Shown here: in pieces, positions 1 to 8,800 of the stretch
Position numbering within the stretch: position 1 is the stretch's first letter
Layout of the letters: every line of letters begins with the position of its first letter
NCBI GenBank assembly: GCA_044225565.1
Contig: JBGAIL010000065.1
Span: forward strand, 1 to 23,023
Origin: CAVXAE01 sp044225565
GTDB taxonomy: Bacteria; Pseudomonadota; Gammaproteobacteria; Steroidobacterales; Steroidobacteraceae
Length of the DNA: 23,023 nucleotides
Direction: 5' to 3'
Translations under genes and position numbers: made by a program
The notes under the pieces: generated by a model
What the model was told of the DNA's origin: nothing
The model's input: the letters and a program-made list of their open reading frames with translations, nothing else
Database searches by the model: none

Positions 1-306
1 GGCGAGCTCGCCGAACGATATCTGTCCAGGACGGTGATGGTGGCGGGCACGGATGAGAATGCCACTGCCCGCGGAGCGCCGGAGCAGGGCGCATCGAATC
101 CGGCCGCCGCCAGGCAGAGCCTGCCGCGGTGCCGCGATCCGGACGACGACGTCTTTCTCGCGCTGGCGCTGCGCTGTCAGGCGGATCTGCTCGTCTCGCG
201 CGACAAGGAAGTGCTGGCACTGGCGGGTCGCTGCGCGCCGTTCGGGTTCCGAATCGTGAGCGTCCGACAGGCCATGGAGGAAATCTCCCGCCTCACGCCG
301 CCGTAG
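1..306 (+). CDS. PIN-domain protein, putative toxin of a toxin-antitoxin pair (5' end missing)
   Basis: The reading frame is open from the first base of the window and stops with TAG at 304-306, so the start lies outside. The visible 101 residues end in a typical PIN-family C-terminal half. The segment CRDPDDDVFLALAL, then ADLLVSRDKEVLAL, carries the conserved acidic residues (DPDDD and the Asp of SRDK) that bind metal in PIN ribonucleases. A final FRIVSVRQAMEE segment matches the usual end of the 'PIN family toxin component' proteins (about 140 aa). The stretch before the CRDPDD motif looks longer and lower in complexity than usual. Any antitoxin would lie upstream, out of view, so the toxin role is inferred from family only. 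It converges on the next gene with a 35-base gap. Confidence 0.75.
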   Translation, partial: GELAERYLSRTVMVAGTDENATARGAPEQGASNPAAARQSLPRCRDPDDDVFLALALRCQADLLVSRDKEVLALAGRCAPFGFRIVSVRQAMEEISRLTPP

Positions 307-341
307 CGGCGTACGCATGCGGTGCGGTTCCCGCCCGCCCG

Positions 342-857
342 CTACATCGTCTTCTGCATGAACACGAGGTCGAGCCAGCGTCCGAACTTGTGCCCCACCT
401 CGCGAAAGTGCGCCACGCGCTCGAAGCCGAGCCGCTCGTGGAAGCGGATGGAGCTCGCATTGCCCGCGTCGATCGCGCCGATCATCACGTGCTTGCCCAG
501 CTCCCTCGCGTGCGGGAACAGAGCTTCCACCAGCTGCCGGCCTACGCCTTGCCCGCGGCATGCAGCCTCCACGTGCACGGAATGCTCCACGGTGTGGCGA
601 TACCCCGCCCATCCCCCACGCCAGTCCCCGAAAGCCGAGAAGCCGATGATGCGGCCCTCGCGAACGGCCACCAGCACCGGGTACCCCGACTTGCGCAGGC
701 CCGCAAACCACGCCTGCCGGCTCTCGAGGGTCACGGGTTCCAGAGCATAGACCGCCGTCGAATGAGTGATGACGTCGTTGTAGATATCGAGGAGGGCCGG
801 CAGGTCTGCGGGCTCGGCCATGCGGATCGGGACTTCTGCGGGCAACGGCGCCTCCAT
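342..857 (-). CDS. GNAT N-acetyltransferase, phosphinothricin acetyltransferase-like
   Basis: A 171-residue GNAT enzyme that would transfer an acetyl group from acetyl-CoA to a small amine such as phosphinothricin, methionine sulfone or an amino acid derivative. The acetyl-CoA loop is RGQGVG at residues 101-106. The C-terminal part NASSIRFHERLGFERVAHFREVG followed by WLDLVFMQ is the usual end of PAT/YncA-type proteins, and the start IRMAEPADLPALLDIYNDVI fits their N terminus. The frame is open to 959, but the ATG at 857 is preferred: a GAGG sits nine bases upstream and the preceding translation (residues rich in Pro and Arg) is unlike the family. An ATG at 866 is the alternative. It is divergent from the MFS gene, with 108 bases between the two starts. 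Real substrate unknown. Confidence 0.85.
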   Translation of the reverse strand: MEAPLPAEVPIRMAEPADLPALLDIYNDVITHSTAVYALEPVTLESRQAWFAGLRKSGYPVLVAVREGRIIGFSAFGDWRGGWAGYRHTVEHSVHVEAACRGQGVGRQLVEALFPHARELGKHVMIGAIDAGNASSIRFHERLGFERVAHFREVGHKFGRWLDLVFMQKTM

Positions 858-965
858 CGATGGCATCCTCGGGCGGCTCGGCAAAACCGTGCCACGCCGC
901 GGCGAATCGTGCAATATCGGGTGCACGACATGCCCGTCGCCGGGGGAGAATGGGATCATGACGCC

Positions 966-2270
966 ATGAGCTGGAGCCGTGTGCTGCTGTCGTTGCGCGT
1001 GCGCATGATCGCGCTGCTGTTCGTCCTCTCCTTCGTCAACTATTTCCTGCGGAACAATATCTCCGCCGCCACCACCGTCATCGGCGACGAGTACTCGCTC
1101 AACGCCACGCAGATCGGCTGGATCATCTGGAGCTTCAATTTTTCCTACGCGCTGTTCCAGCTTCCCGGCGGCATGTTCGGCGACCGGTTCGGCCCGCGGT
1201 TCGCCATCACGCTTTGCGCCGTGAGCTGGGGCGTGCTCACCTTCCTCACGGGTTTCGCGCCTCAGCTGTTCGCGGCTTCGGCCGGCGGTGCCATCGCTTC
1301 GCTGATGGTGGTGCGCCTGCTCATGGGCGCGGCCCAGGCGCCGCTCTTTCCCATCACCGGAGTGGTCATCGCCAGGTGGTTCCCGTCAGGCCGCTGGGCT
1401 CTGCCCAACTCGGTGCTCAACACCGCACTGACGCTGGGCCAGGCGGCGATCGGGCCCGTCTTCACCTACCTGATCGTCAGGTACGGCTGGCGGGAGGCCT
1501 TCTACATCGCCTCCCCCAGCGCCATCGTCGCTGCGGTGCTCTGGTGGTGGTACGCGCGGGACCGGCCTCGCGAGCATCCTGCGATCACGGCCGAGGAGCT
1601 GGATTTCATCGAGAATGCCGGCATCGCCGATACGGGGCTGGCGCAGAAGATCCCGCTGCGCAAGGTGATGTTCGACCGCAACGTGCTGCTGCTGGCCGGG
1701 GGCTATTTCTGCAGCAACTACGTCTTCTACATCTTCGCGAACTGGCTCATCGAATACCTCGTGAAGCAGCGCGGCTATTCGCTGCTGGAGAGCGGGCTGC
1801 TGTCGTCGCTGCCGTTCCTGACGGGGGCGATGCTGGCCACGGTGGGTGGTCTCGTTTGCGATGCGCTGAGCCGCCGGATGGGCGCCACGTGGGGCTGCCG
1901 CATACCTGGCATGGTCGGATTGATCCTGGTGGCCGGCTTCCTGCTGGGCGGTGTCTATTCGACGAATCCCTATCTCGCGCTCGCCCTGCTGTCGCTGTGC
2001 TTCGGCTTCCAGCAGTTCACGGAAGGGGCGTTCTGGTCGGGCGCCACGTTCGCCGCCGGACCCAACGTGGGCACCGCGGGCGGCGTGTTGAACACCGGCG
2101 GCAACGCTCCCGGATTGCTCGCCCCCTTCGTCGGCTACATGGTCGACCAGGCGGGATGGGTAACGGCCTTCGCGAGCGGTGCGTTCTTCGCGCTGCTCGG
2201 TGCATCGCTGTGGCTGTTCGTGCGCCTGCCGGCCTTGAAGCCTCAGAACGGCCAGACTTCCAGCCCGTGA
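966..2270 (+). CDS. MFS transporter, probable anion:cation symporter (ACS) family
   Basis: A 434-residue inner-membrane transporter. Hydrophobic helices run through the whole protein, and the loop between helices 2 and 3 has the MFS motif A, GMFGDRFGPR at residues 69-78. The pattern NYFLRNNISAA in helix 1, FQLPGG in helix 2 and the RLLMGAAQAPLFP segment in helix 4 resemble the ACS group (hexuronate, glucarate, galactonate and related organic-anion carriers). The substrate cannot be read from the sequence. The frame is open well upstream, but the ATG at 966 gives the expected short N terminus before helix 1. Its 3' end overlaps the convergent beta-propeller gene by 28 bases. A three-codon ORF (958-969) ends across this start and has the better-placed ribosome site. 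Confidence 0.9.
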   Translation: MSWSRVLLSLRVRMIALLFVLSFVNYFLRNNISAATTVIGDEYSLNATQIGWIIWSFNFSYALFQLPGGMFGDRFGPRFAITLCAVSWGVLTFLTGFAPQLFAASAGGAIASLMVVRLLMGAAQAPLFPITGVVIARWFPSGRWALPNSVLNTALTLGQAAIGPVFTYLIVRYGWREAFYIASPSAIVAAVLWWWYARDRPREHPAITAEELDFIENAGIADTGLAQKIPLRKVMFDRNVLLLAGGYFCSNYVFYIFANWLIEYLVKQRGYSLLESGLLSSLPFLTGAMLATVGGLVCDALSRRMGATWGCRIPGMVGLILVAGFLLGGVYSTNPYLALALLSLCFGFQQFTEGAFWSGATFAAGPNVGTAGGVLNTGGNAPGLLAPFVGYMVDQAGWVTAFASGAFFALLGASLWLFVRLPALKPQNGQTSSP

Positions 2271-3166
2271 ATCGCGTTGCGGACGTCCATAGAGATGTTG
2301 CGAAGCGCTAGCCGGGTGCCGCCCGCCAGCTCGTAAGCGCAGACGGTGGAAGGCGAAGAGCCCGCTGCGATCAGGCCCGGACCCAGACTGCAGAGCCCAC
2401 GCGCGAAGCAGGGGCGCGCCACGGTGGATTCGAAGCGGTCGATGTTCACGATCTCCTCCTGCGGGAATCGCGGCACGCTCATGCGCACGAACGCGCCTTC
2501 CGCCGAGTAGCACACGCGATCCGAAGCCGTATCGTTGTAGACGATGCCGCGCTCCAGCGGCTGCGCGTTGTGTGTGCCGAGAGGTACGTGCGCCACATGC
2601 GAGACGCCGCGCTCGTCCAGCCGCAGCAGGCGCTGCATGCGCACACCGCTGAAGTAAACACCGGAGGCGAGCGCCTTCACCGAGTTGATGTGGAAATGCC
2701 GGCCGGGTGGCGGGCCGTTCGACGCCTGCGGATCATAGCGGCTCACGCGGACGCCCTGCCCGTCGAAGGAGAGGTGGAATCCCAGTGTGAACCGCTTAAC
2801 GGCCAGGTCGAACATCAGGATGCTGTCGAAGCCCGTGGAGGCTGCGAAGAGCTGCGCGCCGTGGATCGAGATCTCGTGGCAGTGCTGCAGGAAGGGATTG
2901 GTGAAGCTCTCGATGCGGCGGAACTGCTGGTCGAGGAACAGGATCTCCGCGTTCGCCGCGACGACCACCCCGCCTTCGTGGAATTCGATGCCGCGCAGGC
3001 CGCGGTCGCCGCCGCGCCCGCTGATGTCGATGTCCGTGCCGTTCCAGTCGAGCCGCTGCTCGGTGCGGCCGGTGTCGAGGTCGACCAGATACAGTCCGCC
3101 GTGGCTCTCACCCTGCACGGTGCCGCGAACCACGGAAGAGGCGATCACCGTCGGCAGGCGGCTCAT
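2243..3166 (-). CDS. Conserved protein, probable beta-propeller, function unknown
   Basis: A 307-residue cytoplasmic protein with no signal peptide or membrane segment. It shows repeated short beta-strand units with turn motifs (GGLYLVDLDTG, GVVVAANAEILFLD, GAQLFAASTGFDSILMFD, GVYFSGVRMQRLLRLDERG), as in quinoprotein/SMP-30-like propellers. Likely conserved active or binding positions are RGLRGIEF at 56-63, HCHEI at 95-99, HFHINSV at 157-163 and THNAQP at 198-203. I recognise the family only as an uncharacterised propeller type and assign no reaction. The frame stays open to 3439, but that would run into the divergent peptidase gene, and residues before the ATG at 3166 look non-protein-like. 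No clear Shine-Dalgarno precedes 3166. The intergenic DNA up to 3327 must hold both promoters; only a weak -10-like TAACAT (3292-3297) for the plus strand is visible. Confidence 0.75.
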   Translation of the reverse strand: MSRLPTVIASSVVRGTVQGESHGGLYLVDLDTGRTEQRLDWNGTDIDISGRGGDRGLRGIEFHEGGVVVAANAEILFLDQQFRRIESFTNPFLQHCHEISIHGAQLFAASTGFDSILMFDLAVKRFTLGFHLSFDGQGVRVSRYDPQASNGPPPGRHFHINSVKALASGVYFSGVRMQRLLRLDERGVSHVAHVPLGTHNAQPLERGIVYNDTASDRVCYSAEGAFVRMSVPRFPQEEIVNIDRFESTVARPCFARGLCSLGPGLIAAGSSPSTVCAYELAGGTRLALRNISMDVRNAIHGLEVWPF

Positions 3167-3327
3167 GAGCGTGGCGCAGGATGGGCAGGCATCGCGCGAC
3201 AGGCTAACGGTTCGCGCTCCCTGCCGGCAACTCGCGGACGGCGCGTGGCAAGCCGCGGCCGGCGACTGGCGCCGCGAGCCGGAGAAAACGGTAACATGGT
3301 GCGATCCAGCCCAGGGGAGCATCCATC

Positions 3328-4284
3328 TTGAGCAGCATATCGTTCGGTTCGTGCGCGGCGGTGCGTGCGAGGGGCGGCGTTTCCGCGCTGGCGTTCCTTG
3401 CCTTTGGCGTGCTCGCCGCATCGTCCTCGGCGCTGGCACAGAAGCCGGCGGCTGGCACCCTCAAGGTCTACATCTCGGTGGACATGGAAGGCATCGCGGG
3501 CGTAGTGACGGCAGACCAGCTCAACCCCGCAGGTTTCGAGTACGACCGTTTCCGCCGTTTCATGACGGAAGAGGCGCTTGCCGCCGTGCGTGCGGCGAAG
3601 GCCGCCGGCGCCACCGGAATCGTCGTCGCGGATTCGCACGGCAACGGCGAGAGCCTGCTCATCGACGAGTTTCCGCGCGACGTGCGCATCGTGCGCTCCT
3701 GGCCGCGCCGCGGCGGCATGATGGGAGGGCTCGATTCGAGTTTCAGCGCCGCGATGATGATCGGCTATCACGCATCTGCGAGCAGCCCGTCGGGCGTGCG
3801 TGCGCATACCATCTCCAGTGCCACCTTCACCCGCATCACGATCAACGGGCAGGATGCGAGCGAGGGCTCGCTGGGCGCGGCGCAGGCCGGTGCGCTGGGC
3901 GTACCGGTGATCTTCGTCTCCGGCGACGACGTGGCGACGGCGGAGCTGCGCGATCGCATCGGCAACATCGTCACGGTCGAGACGAAAAAGGCCTTGAGCT
4001 TCCACTCCGCGGAAACCCTCACGCCTGCGGAATCGGCGGCCCGCATCGAGGCAGGCGCCCGTTCGGCGTTGTCCCGCCTGAAGGAGTTCAGGCCTTACAC
4101 CGTCCCGACTCCCGTCACTCTCGAGATGAGCTACAAGAATTACGCCGCGGCGGAGGTGTTCAGCTATCTGCCGGGCATGCAGCGGGTGGGCTCGCGCACC
4201 ATCAAGGCCGTGGCGAAGGATATCGCCGAGGCCGTGGACATCATCACGGTCGCAGAGTCGTACGAGCCCGGTATCAGCCCCTGA
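3328..4284 (+). CDS. M55 family D-aminopeptidase (DppA-like), exported
   Basis: A 318-residue zinc peptidase of family M55, whose model member DppA of Bacillus subtilis is a D-amino-acid aminopeptidase. The metal ligands of DppA are all present: D52 and E54 in SVDMEG, H104 in DSHG, H148 in GYHA and E179 in NGQDASEG; H160 in AHTI matches the catalytic histidine. The first 38 residues form a signal peptide (hydrophobic ALAFLAFGVLAASSSALA ending at AQ), so the enzyme probably acts in the periplasm, whereas DppA is cytoplasmic. The start is a TTG, chosen because AGGGGAG lies eight bases upstream and it alone gives the full signal peptide. The gene ends four bases before soxB, so the two are very likely co-transcribed, an unusual pairing. 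Confidence 0.9.
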   Translation: MSSISFGSCAAVRARGGVSALAFLAFGVLAASSSALAQKPAAGTLKVYISVDMEGIAGVVTADQLNPAGFEYDRFRRFMTEEALAAVRAAKAAGATGIVVADSHGNGESLLIDEFPRDVRIVRSWPRRGGMMGGLDSSFSAAMMIGYHASASSPSGVRAHTISSATFTRITINGQDASEGSLGAAQAGALGVPVIFVSGDDVATAELRDRIGNIVTVETKKALSFHSAETLTPAESAARIEAGARSALSRLKEFRPYTVPTPVTLEMSYKNYAAAEVFSYLPGMQRVGSRTIKAVAKDIAEAVDIITVAESYEPGISP

Positions 4285-4288
4285 GCGC

Positions 4289-5578
4289 ATGACTCCATCG
4301 CCCTCAAGCGCAGGTCGTCCGCGCTATTCGGCATGGTCGCTGCTGCGGGCCCGGCTCGCCGGGTCCGGCTACTGGAAGCCACTGTGGGGTGGTGCCAGGC
4401 TGAAGGACGCCTACGATGTCGTGGTGGTGGGAGCGGGCGGTCATGGGCTCGCCACGGCGTTCCACCTGGCGCGCGATCACGGAGTGAAGCGCATCGCGGT
4501 GCTCGAGAAGCGGCTGGTGGGTTACGGCAACGTGGGCCGCAACACCACCATCGTGCGCTCGAACTATCTGCTTCCCGAGAATCACTATTTCTACGAGGAC
4601 GCGCTGCGCCGCTGGGAAACTCTCTCTCGCGACATCAATTACAACGTGATGTACAGCGCGCGGGGCGTATGCGACCTCGCCAACTCGGATGACGAGATGG
4701 CGGCGTACGCCCGCCGCGGCAATGCCATGCGTCTCGCCGGCATCGATGCCGAGCTGCTGGATCGCAAGGCGCTCGCGCAGTTCGCTCCTTACGTGAATGT
4801 CGACGCCCAGCGGAGATTCCCGGTCGTCGGCGCCTTGCTGCAGCGGCGTGGTGGAACGGTTCGGCACGATGCGGTGGCGTGGGGGTACGCGCGCGCGGCG
4901 ACCGCGCTCGGCGTCGAAATCATCGAGGATTGCGAGGTCACTGGTGTTCATACGGAGGCCGGAACGGCTACCGGCGTCGAGACCAATCGTGGCTTCGTGC
5001 GGGCGAACCGCATCGTGTTCGCGGTGGCGGGCCACACGGGCGCCATCGGTGCCATGCTCGGCGTGCCGATGCCCATCGAGACGCACCTGCTGCAGGCGAT
5101 GGTCACCGAGCCCATCAAGCCGTTCCTGCACACCGTGCTGATCTACGTATACGGGCATTCGGACGTCTACGTCTCGCAATCGGATCGAGGCGGGCTGGTG
5201 ATGGGCGGCGTGCTGGATGGCTTCCCGTCGTATACGCGTGAAGGCCAGTGGTCGCGGCTCGAGGATGTCGTGCAGGGCATCGTGGCGTTGCTGCCGCAGG
5301 CCGCCGGGTTGCGCCTGCTGCGCCATTGGGCGGGCACCAACGACATGACGATGGACGGCAGCCCTATCATCGATCGCATCGCGTACGACAACGTGTTCCT
5401 CAACGGCGGTTGGTGCTACGGCGGCTTCAAGACCATTCCGGCATCCGGTGCCGCCTGCGCGCAACTGGTCGCGACGGGCACGGCTCCGGATCTCATCCGC
5501 GCCTACCGGCTCTCGCGCTTCGCCACGGGTCATCTGCTCGACGAGCGGGGTGGCGGCCCGTTCCCGGTGCGCCAATGA
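4289..5578 (+). CDS. soxB: Sarcosine oxidase, beta subunit
   Basis: A 429-residue flavoprotein subunit that oxidises the N-methyl group of sarcosine in the heterotetrameric enzyme; electrons pass to covalently bound FMN and on to O2, giving H2O2. The start RYSAWSLLRARLAG and the FAD site VVVGAGGHGLATAFHLA (glycines near 48-53) are typical of SoxB, as is GRNTTIVRSNYL at 83-94. H193 in GGTVRHDAVAWGYARA corresponds to the histidine that carries the covalent FMN in characterised SoxB (His173 in the Stenotrophomonas enzyme). The C-terminal CYGGFKTIPASG segment is also conserved. It begins four bases after the M55 peptidase. Its stop TGA (5576-5578) overlaps the soxD ATG in an ATGA junction, which implies translational coupling. 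Confidence 0.95.
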   Translation: MTPSPSSAGRPRYSAWSLLRARLAGSGYWKPLWGGARLKDAYDVVVVGAGGHGLATAFHLARDHGVKRIAVLEKRLVGYGNVGRNTTIVRSNYLLPENHYFYEDALRRWETLSRDINYNVMYSARGVCDLANSDDEMAAYARRGNAMRLAGIDAELLDRKALAQFAPYVNVDAQRRFPVVGALLQRRGGTVRHDAVAWGYARAATALGVEIIEDCEVTGVHTEAGTATGVETNRGFVRANRIVFAVAGHTGAIGAMLGVPMPIETHLLQAMVTEPIKPFLHTVLIYVYGHSDVYVSQSDRGGLVMGGVLDGFPSYTREGQWSRLEDVVQGIVALLPQAAGLRLLRHWAGTNDMTMDGSPIIDRIAYDNVFLNGGWCYGGFKTIPASGAACAQLVATGTAPDLIRAYRLSRFATGHLLDERGGGPFPVRQ

Positions 5579-5817
5579 GGCGGCTGGCCTGTCCGTTCTG
5601 CGGCCCCCGGGAGCTCGAGGAGTTCCAGTTCCGCAAGACCGTGCCCGAGGCGGGCACGAGCGCCGTCGGTGAGGTGTACGAGCGCGTGAACCGGCTCGAG
5701 TCGAGCTGGGAGCAGTGGCAGCACGTCCACGGCTGCAGGCTATGGCTTCTCGTGCATCGAAATCCATCCACTGGAGAAGTGCTCGAGGTGCGGCGGCTGG
5801 CGGAGTTCCCGCCGTGA
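5575..5817 (+). CDS. soxD: Sarcosine oxidase, delta subunit (zinc-binding)
   Basis: An 80-residue subunit of heterotetrameric sarcosine oxidase that holds a structural zinc ion. The N-terminal CPFCGPRELEEF motif gives C6 and C9. H50 and C54 in WQHVHGCRLWL are spaced like the remaining pair of zinc ligands in known SoxD. The segment between these parts, without the usual acidic or glycine-rich stretch, is a little shorter and different from typical SoxD. Both ends overlap their neighbours by four bases (ATGA with soxB, GTGA with soxA), the usual arrangement for equimolar subunits. The frame is open upstream inside soxB; the ATG at 5575 is chosen because the protein family begins just before CPFCG. 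Confidence 0.93.
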   Translation: MRRLACPFCGPRELEEFQFRKTVPEAGTSAVGEVYERVNRLESSWEQWQHVHGCRLWLLVHRNPSTGEVLEVRRLAEFPP

Positions 5818-8800
5818 GCAACGGGGAAAACGCTGTGGCGGATGCGTCTGGCGCAGGCAACGTGGCCATTGCTGGCGCACGCAGGGTTGGCGGAAGCGCC
5901 GGGCGCAACGGCTCCCGTCTTGGTCAGGGTGAGCTGAGTTTCACTTTCGACGGGCGCAGCATTCCCGCGCGCGCCGGTGATACGGTGGCGTCGGCATTGC
6001 TCGCGAACGGCGAGCGGCTCATGGGCCGAAGCGTCAAGTACCGGCGGGCGCGAGGCGTGCTTACGGCGGGAATCGAAGAGCCGAACGCCCTGTTCAGCGT
6101 GGGCGTGCCGCCCAACGTGCTCTCGAACGTTCCCGGCTCGCGGCTCGTCGTGCGCGAAGGGCTCGAGGTCCGCAGCCAGAACCGCTGGCCCAGCCTGCGG
6201 TTCGATCTGAGCGCGCTGCTGCAGCTCGGCGGCGGCTTCTTCGGCGCGGGCTTCTACTATAAGACCTTCATGTGGCCTTCGTGGCATGCCTACGAAGGCA
6301 TGATCCGCCGGCTCGCAGGCCTGGGCGAGGCACCCGGTGCCTGCCATCTGCCGGCAGTGGACATCGAGCACTTGCACGCCGACGTCCTCGTTGCCGGTGC
6401 GGGGCCGGCGGGGCTCAGCGCAGCGCTGGCCGCCTCGCGCGCGGGCGCTCACGTGGTGATCTGTGAGCGCGAGCCCGTGTGCGGCGGCGAGCTCGAATTC
6501 GAAACAGCCCGCTTCGATAGGAGCAGCGCTTCGGCCTGGATCGACGCGACATTGCGCGAGTTGAGCGAGCGCAAGGCAAAGGTTCTGACGGACACTGCCG
6601 TGGTCGGCGGCGCCGGCGGATTGATGATCGCGCATCGGCAGCGCGGCGGCCTTGCGGGCGCCGACGCCGTGTACCGAATTCGCCCTCGCGCATTCGTGAT
6701 CGCCGCCGGCGCGGTAGAGAGGCCCATCGCTTTCATCGACAACGATCTGCCGGGGGTGATGCTCCTCGGCGCGGCGGAGCGCTATCTCGCGCGCTATGGT
6801 GCGCGGGCCGGTGAGCGCGTTGTGCTGTTTGGCAATCATGACAGGCTGTATGCGTCGGCGTCGCGCCTGATGGCCGGCGGCATTCGCGTGATCGCCATCG
6901 TGGATACGCGGGACGAGCAAGAGGCAGCAGGCAGCGCTTCCGCACGCGATGTCTTGCGCCGCGAAGGCGTCGAGTGTCTGGTCGGCCATGCGGTACTGGC
7001 GGCGCGTGGGCGACTGGGCGTCAGCGGCGCCGCGGTGGCATCGCTCTCCGCGCCGCATGCTCCGCGCGAAATTCCGTGCGACGCCATTCTCGTGAGCGGG
7101 GGCTGGTCTCCGGCCATCCACCCGGGCCTGCACGAAGGCGGCACGAGGGCGTTCGTTTCCGAAGTCGCGGCATTCGTCGCGTCGGACCAGCCTGAATGGC
7201 GGGCCGGGTGTGGCGCCTGCGGCGGCGCATTCGAGCTGGGTGACGTGCTGGCTCATGGCTATGCCGCTGGACGGCACGCGGCTCGCAGCTTTTCCGCGCT
7301 GATCGGAGCCGCGCCCACCGGCGCAGCCGATCCGGCACCGAATCTCGTTCCGTTCTGGCGCTCGCCGGCGAGCCGGGCCGCCGAGAAAAAGCAGTTCGTC
7401 GACCTGCAGAACGACGTCACCGTGGCCGACCTCCGGCAGGCGCTGGAAGAAGGCTTCCGCGACATCGAGCACGTGAAGCGCTACACCACCCTCGGTGTCG
7501 GCACCGAGCAGGGCAGGACGGGCGGAGTGCTCGGCGCTGCCATCGTCGCGGAGCTGTCGGGCGGTGCGCTGGCCACGGTGGGTACGAGTCGCACTCGGCC
7601 ACCTTATCAGCCCGTTACGCTGCGATCTCTCGTCGGCTCGCGCGCGGGCATGTCCTTCAAGCCCGTTCGCCGTACACCTCTGCACGAATGGCATGCGACG
7701 CATGGTGGCGTGCTCGAGCCGGCCGGGTGGTGGATGCGTCCACGCCATTATGCGGCGAATGGCGCCGATGCATTTGCAGCGGGTGTCGCCGAAGCACATC
7801 GCGTGCGTTGCACCGGTGGCATCCTGGATGGCTCGACGCTCGGCAAGATCGAAGTCGCCGGTCCGGGCGCCGCCGAGTTCCTCGATCGCGTCTACCTGAC
7901 GCGCGCCAGCACCATCAAACCGGGCCGCAGCAAGTACATGGTGAACCTGCGGGAGGACGGCATGGTGCTCGATGACGGCATCGTCCTGCGGCTGGCGGAG
8001 AATCGGTTCCTCGCCACGGTGAGCTCCGGGCATGCCGGGCACATGCTGTCGCACTTCGAGTTCTGGCGGGACGTCGGAGGTGTTCGCGAGACGCAAGCCG
8101 GCACGGCACCGCCACCTGCCGTGACGCTCACCGATGTCACGGAAGCATGGGCCGTGATCGTGGTCGCCGGCCCTCAAAGTCGCGAAAAGCTGCGCGGTGT
8201 GCTGGGCGAGGAATGGCATGGGCCGCTGCAGGCGCTGACGCACATGGCGTTCGCGGAAGGCAGCTGGCACTGGCACGCGCTGAGGCTGCTGCGGGCGAGC
8301 TTCTCGGGCGAGCTCGCTTTCGAGCTGCACTGCAGGCCTGCCATCGCGGTGCCGTTATGGCAGGCATTGGTCGACGCGGGCCTCGCGCCCTACGGCCTGG
8401 AAGCATTGGACATCCTGCGCGTCGAGAAAGGGTATCTCGTCACTTCCGAGATGACGGGCCAGACCACGCCGCTCGATCTCGGCATGGAAGGGCTGCTGAA
8501 GCTCGGCAATCCCTGCGTCGGGCGGGGTTTGCTCGATCGCGAGGCCTTCCACGAAGCGCAGCGGCCGAAGCTCGTGGGCCTGCAGGCCTGCGATGCCAGG
8601 GCGAGCTTTCTGACCGGTGCGCAGATCACCACTGCCGACGCACCGGCGCACAGCGTCGGCTACGTCACATCATCGGTGTACAGCCCGGCGTTGCAGCGCT
8701 GGGTGGGTCTGGCGCTCGTCGGGCGCCACCTGTCCTCACTCGGCACCGAGCTCGTCGCGCACGATCCGTTGAGAGGCATCGAAACGCGCGTGCGCGTGAC

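Noticed and set aside
129..965. Upstream extension of the MFS frame by about 280 codons
   Set aside because: The extension covers the antisense of the GNAT gene and has no protein-like features; MFS similarity begins just after the ATG at 966.
5493..8330. 945-codon open frame on the minus strand across soxD-soxA
   Set aside because: It is antisense to soxA, which is fully recognisable. Its translation is rich in Arg, Ala, His and Gln without domains, as expected for a shadow frame in GC-rich DNA.
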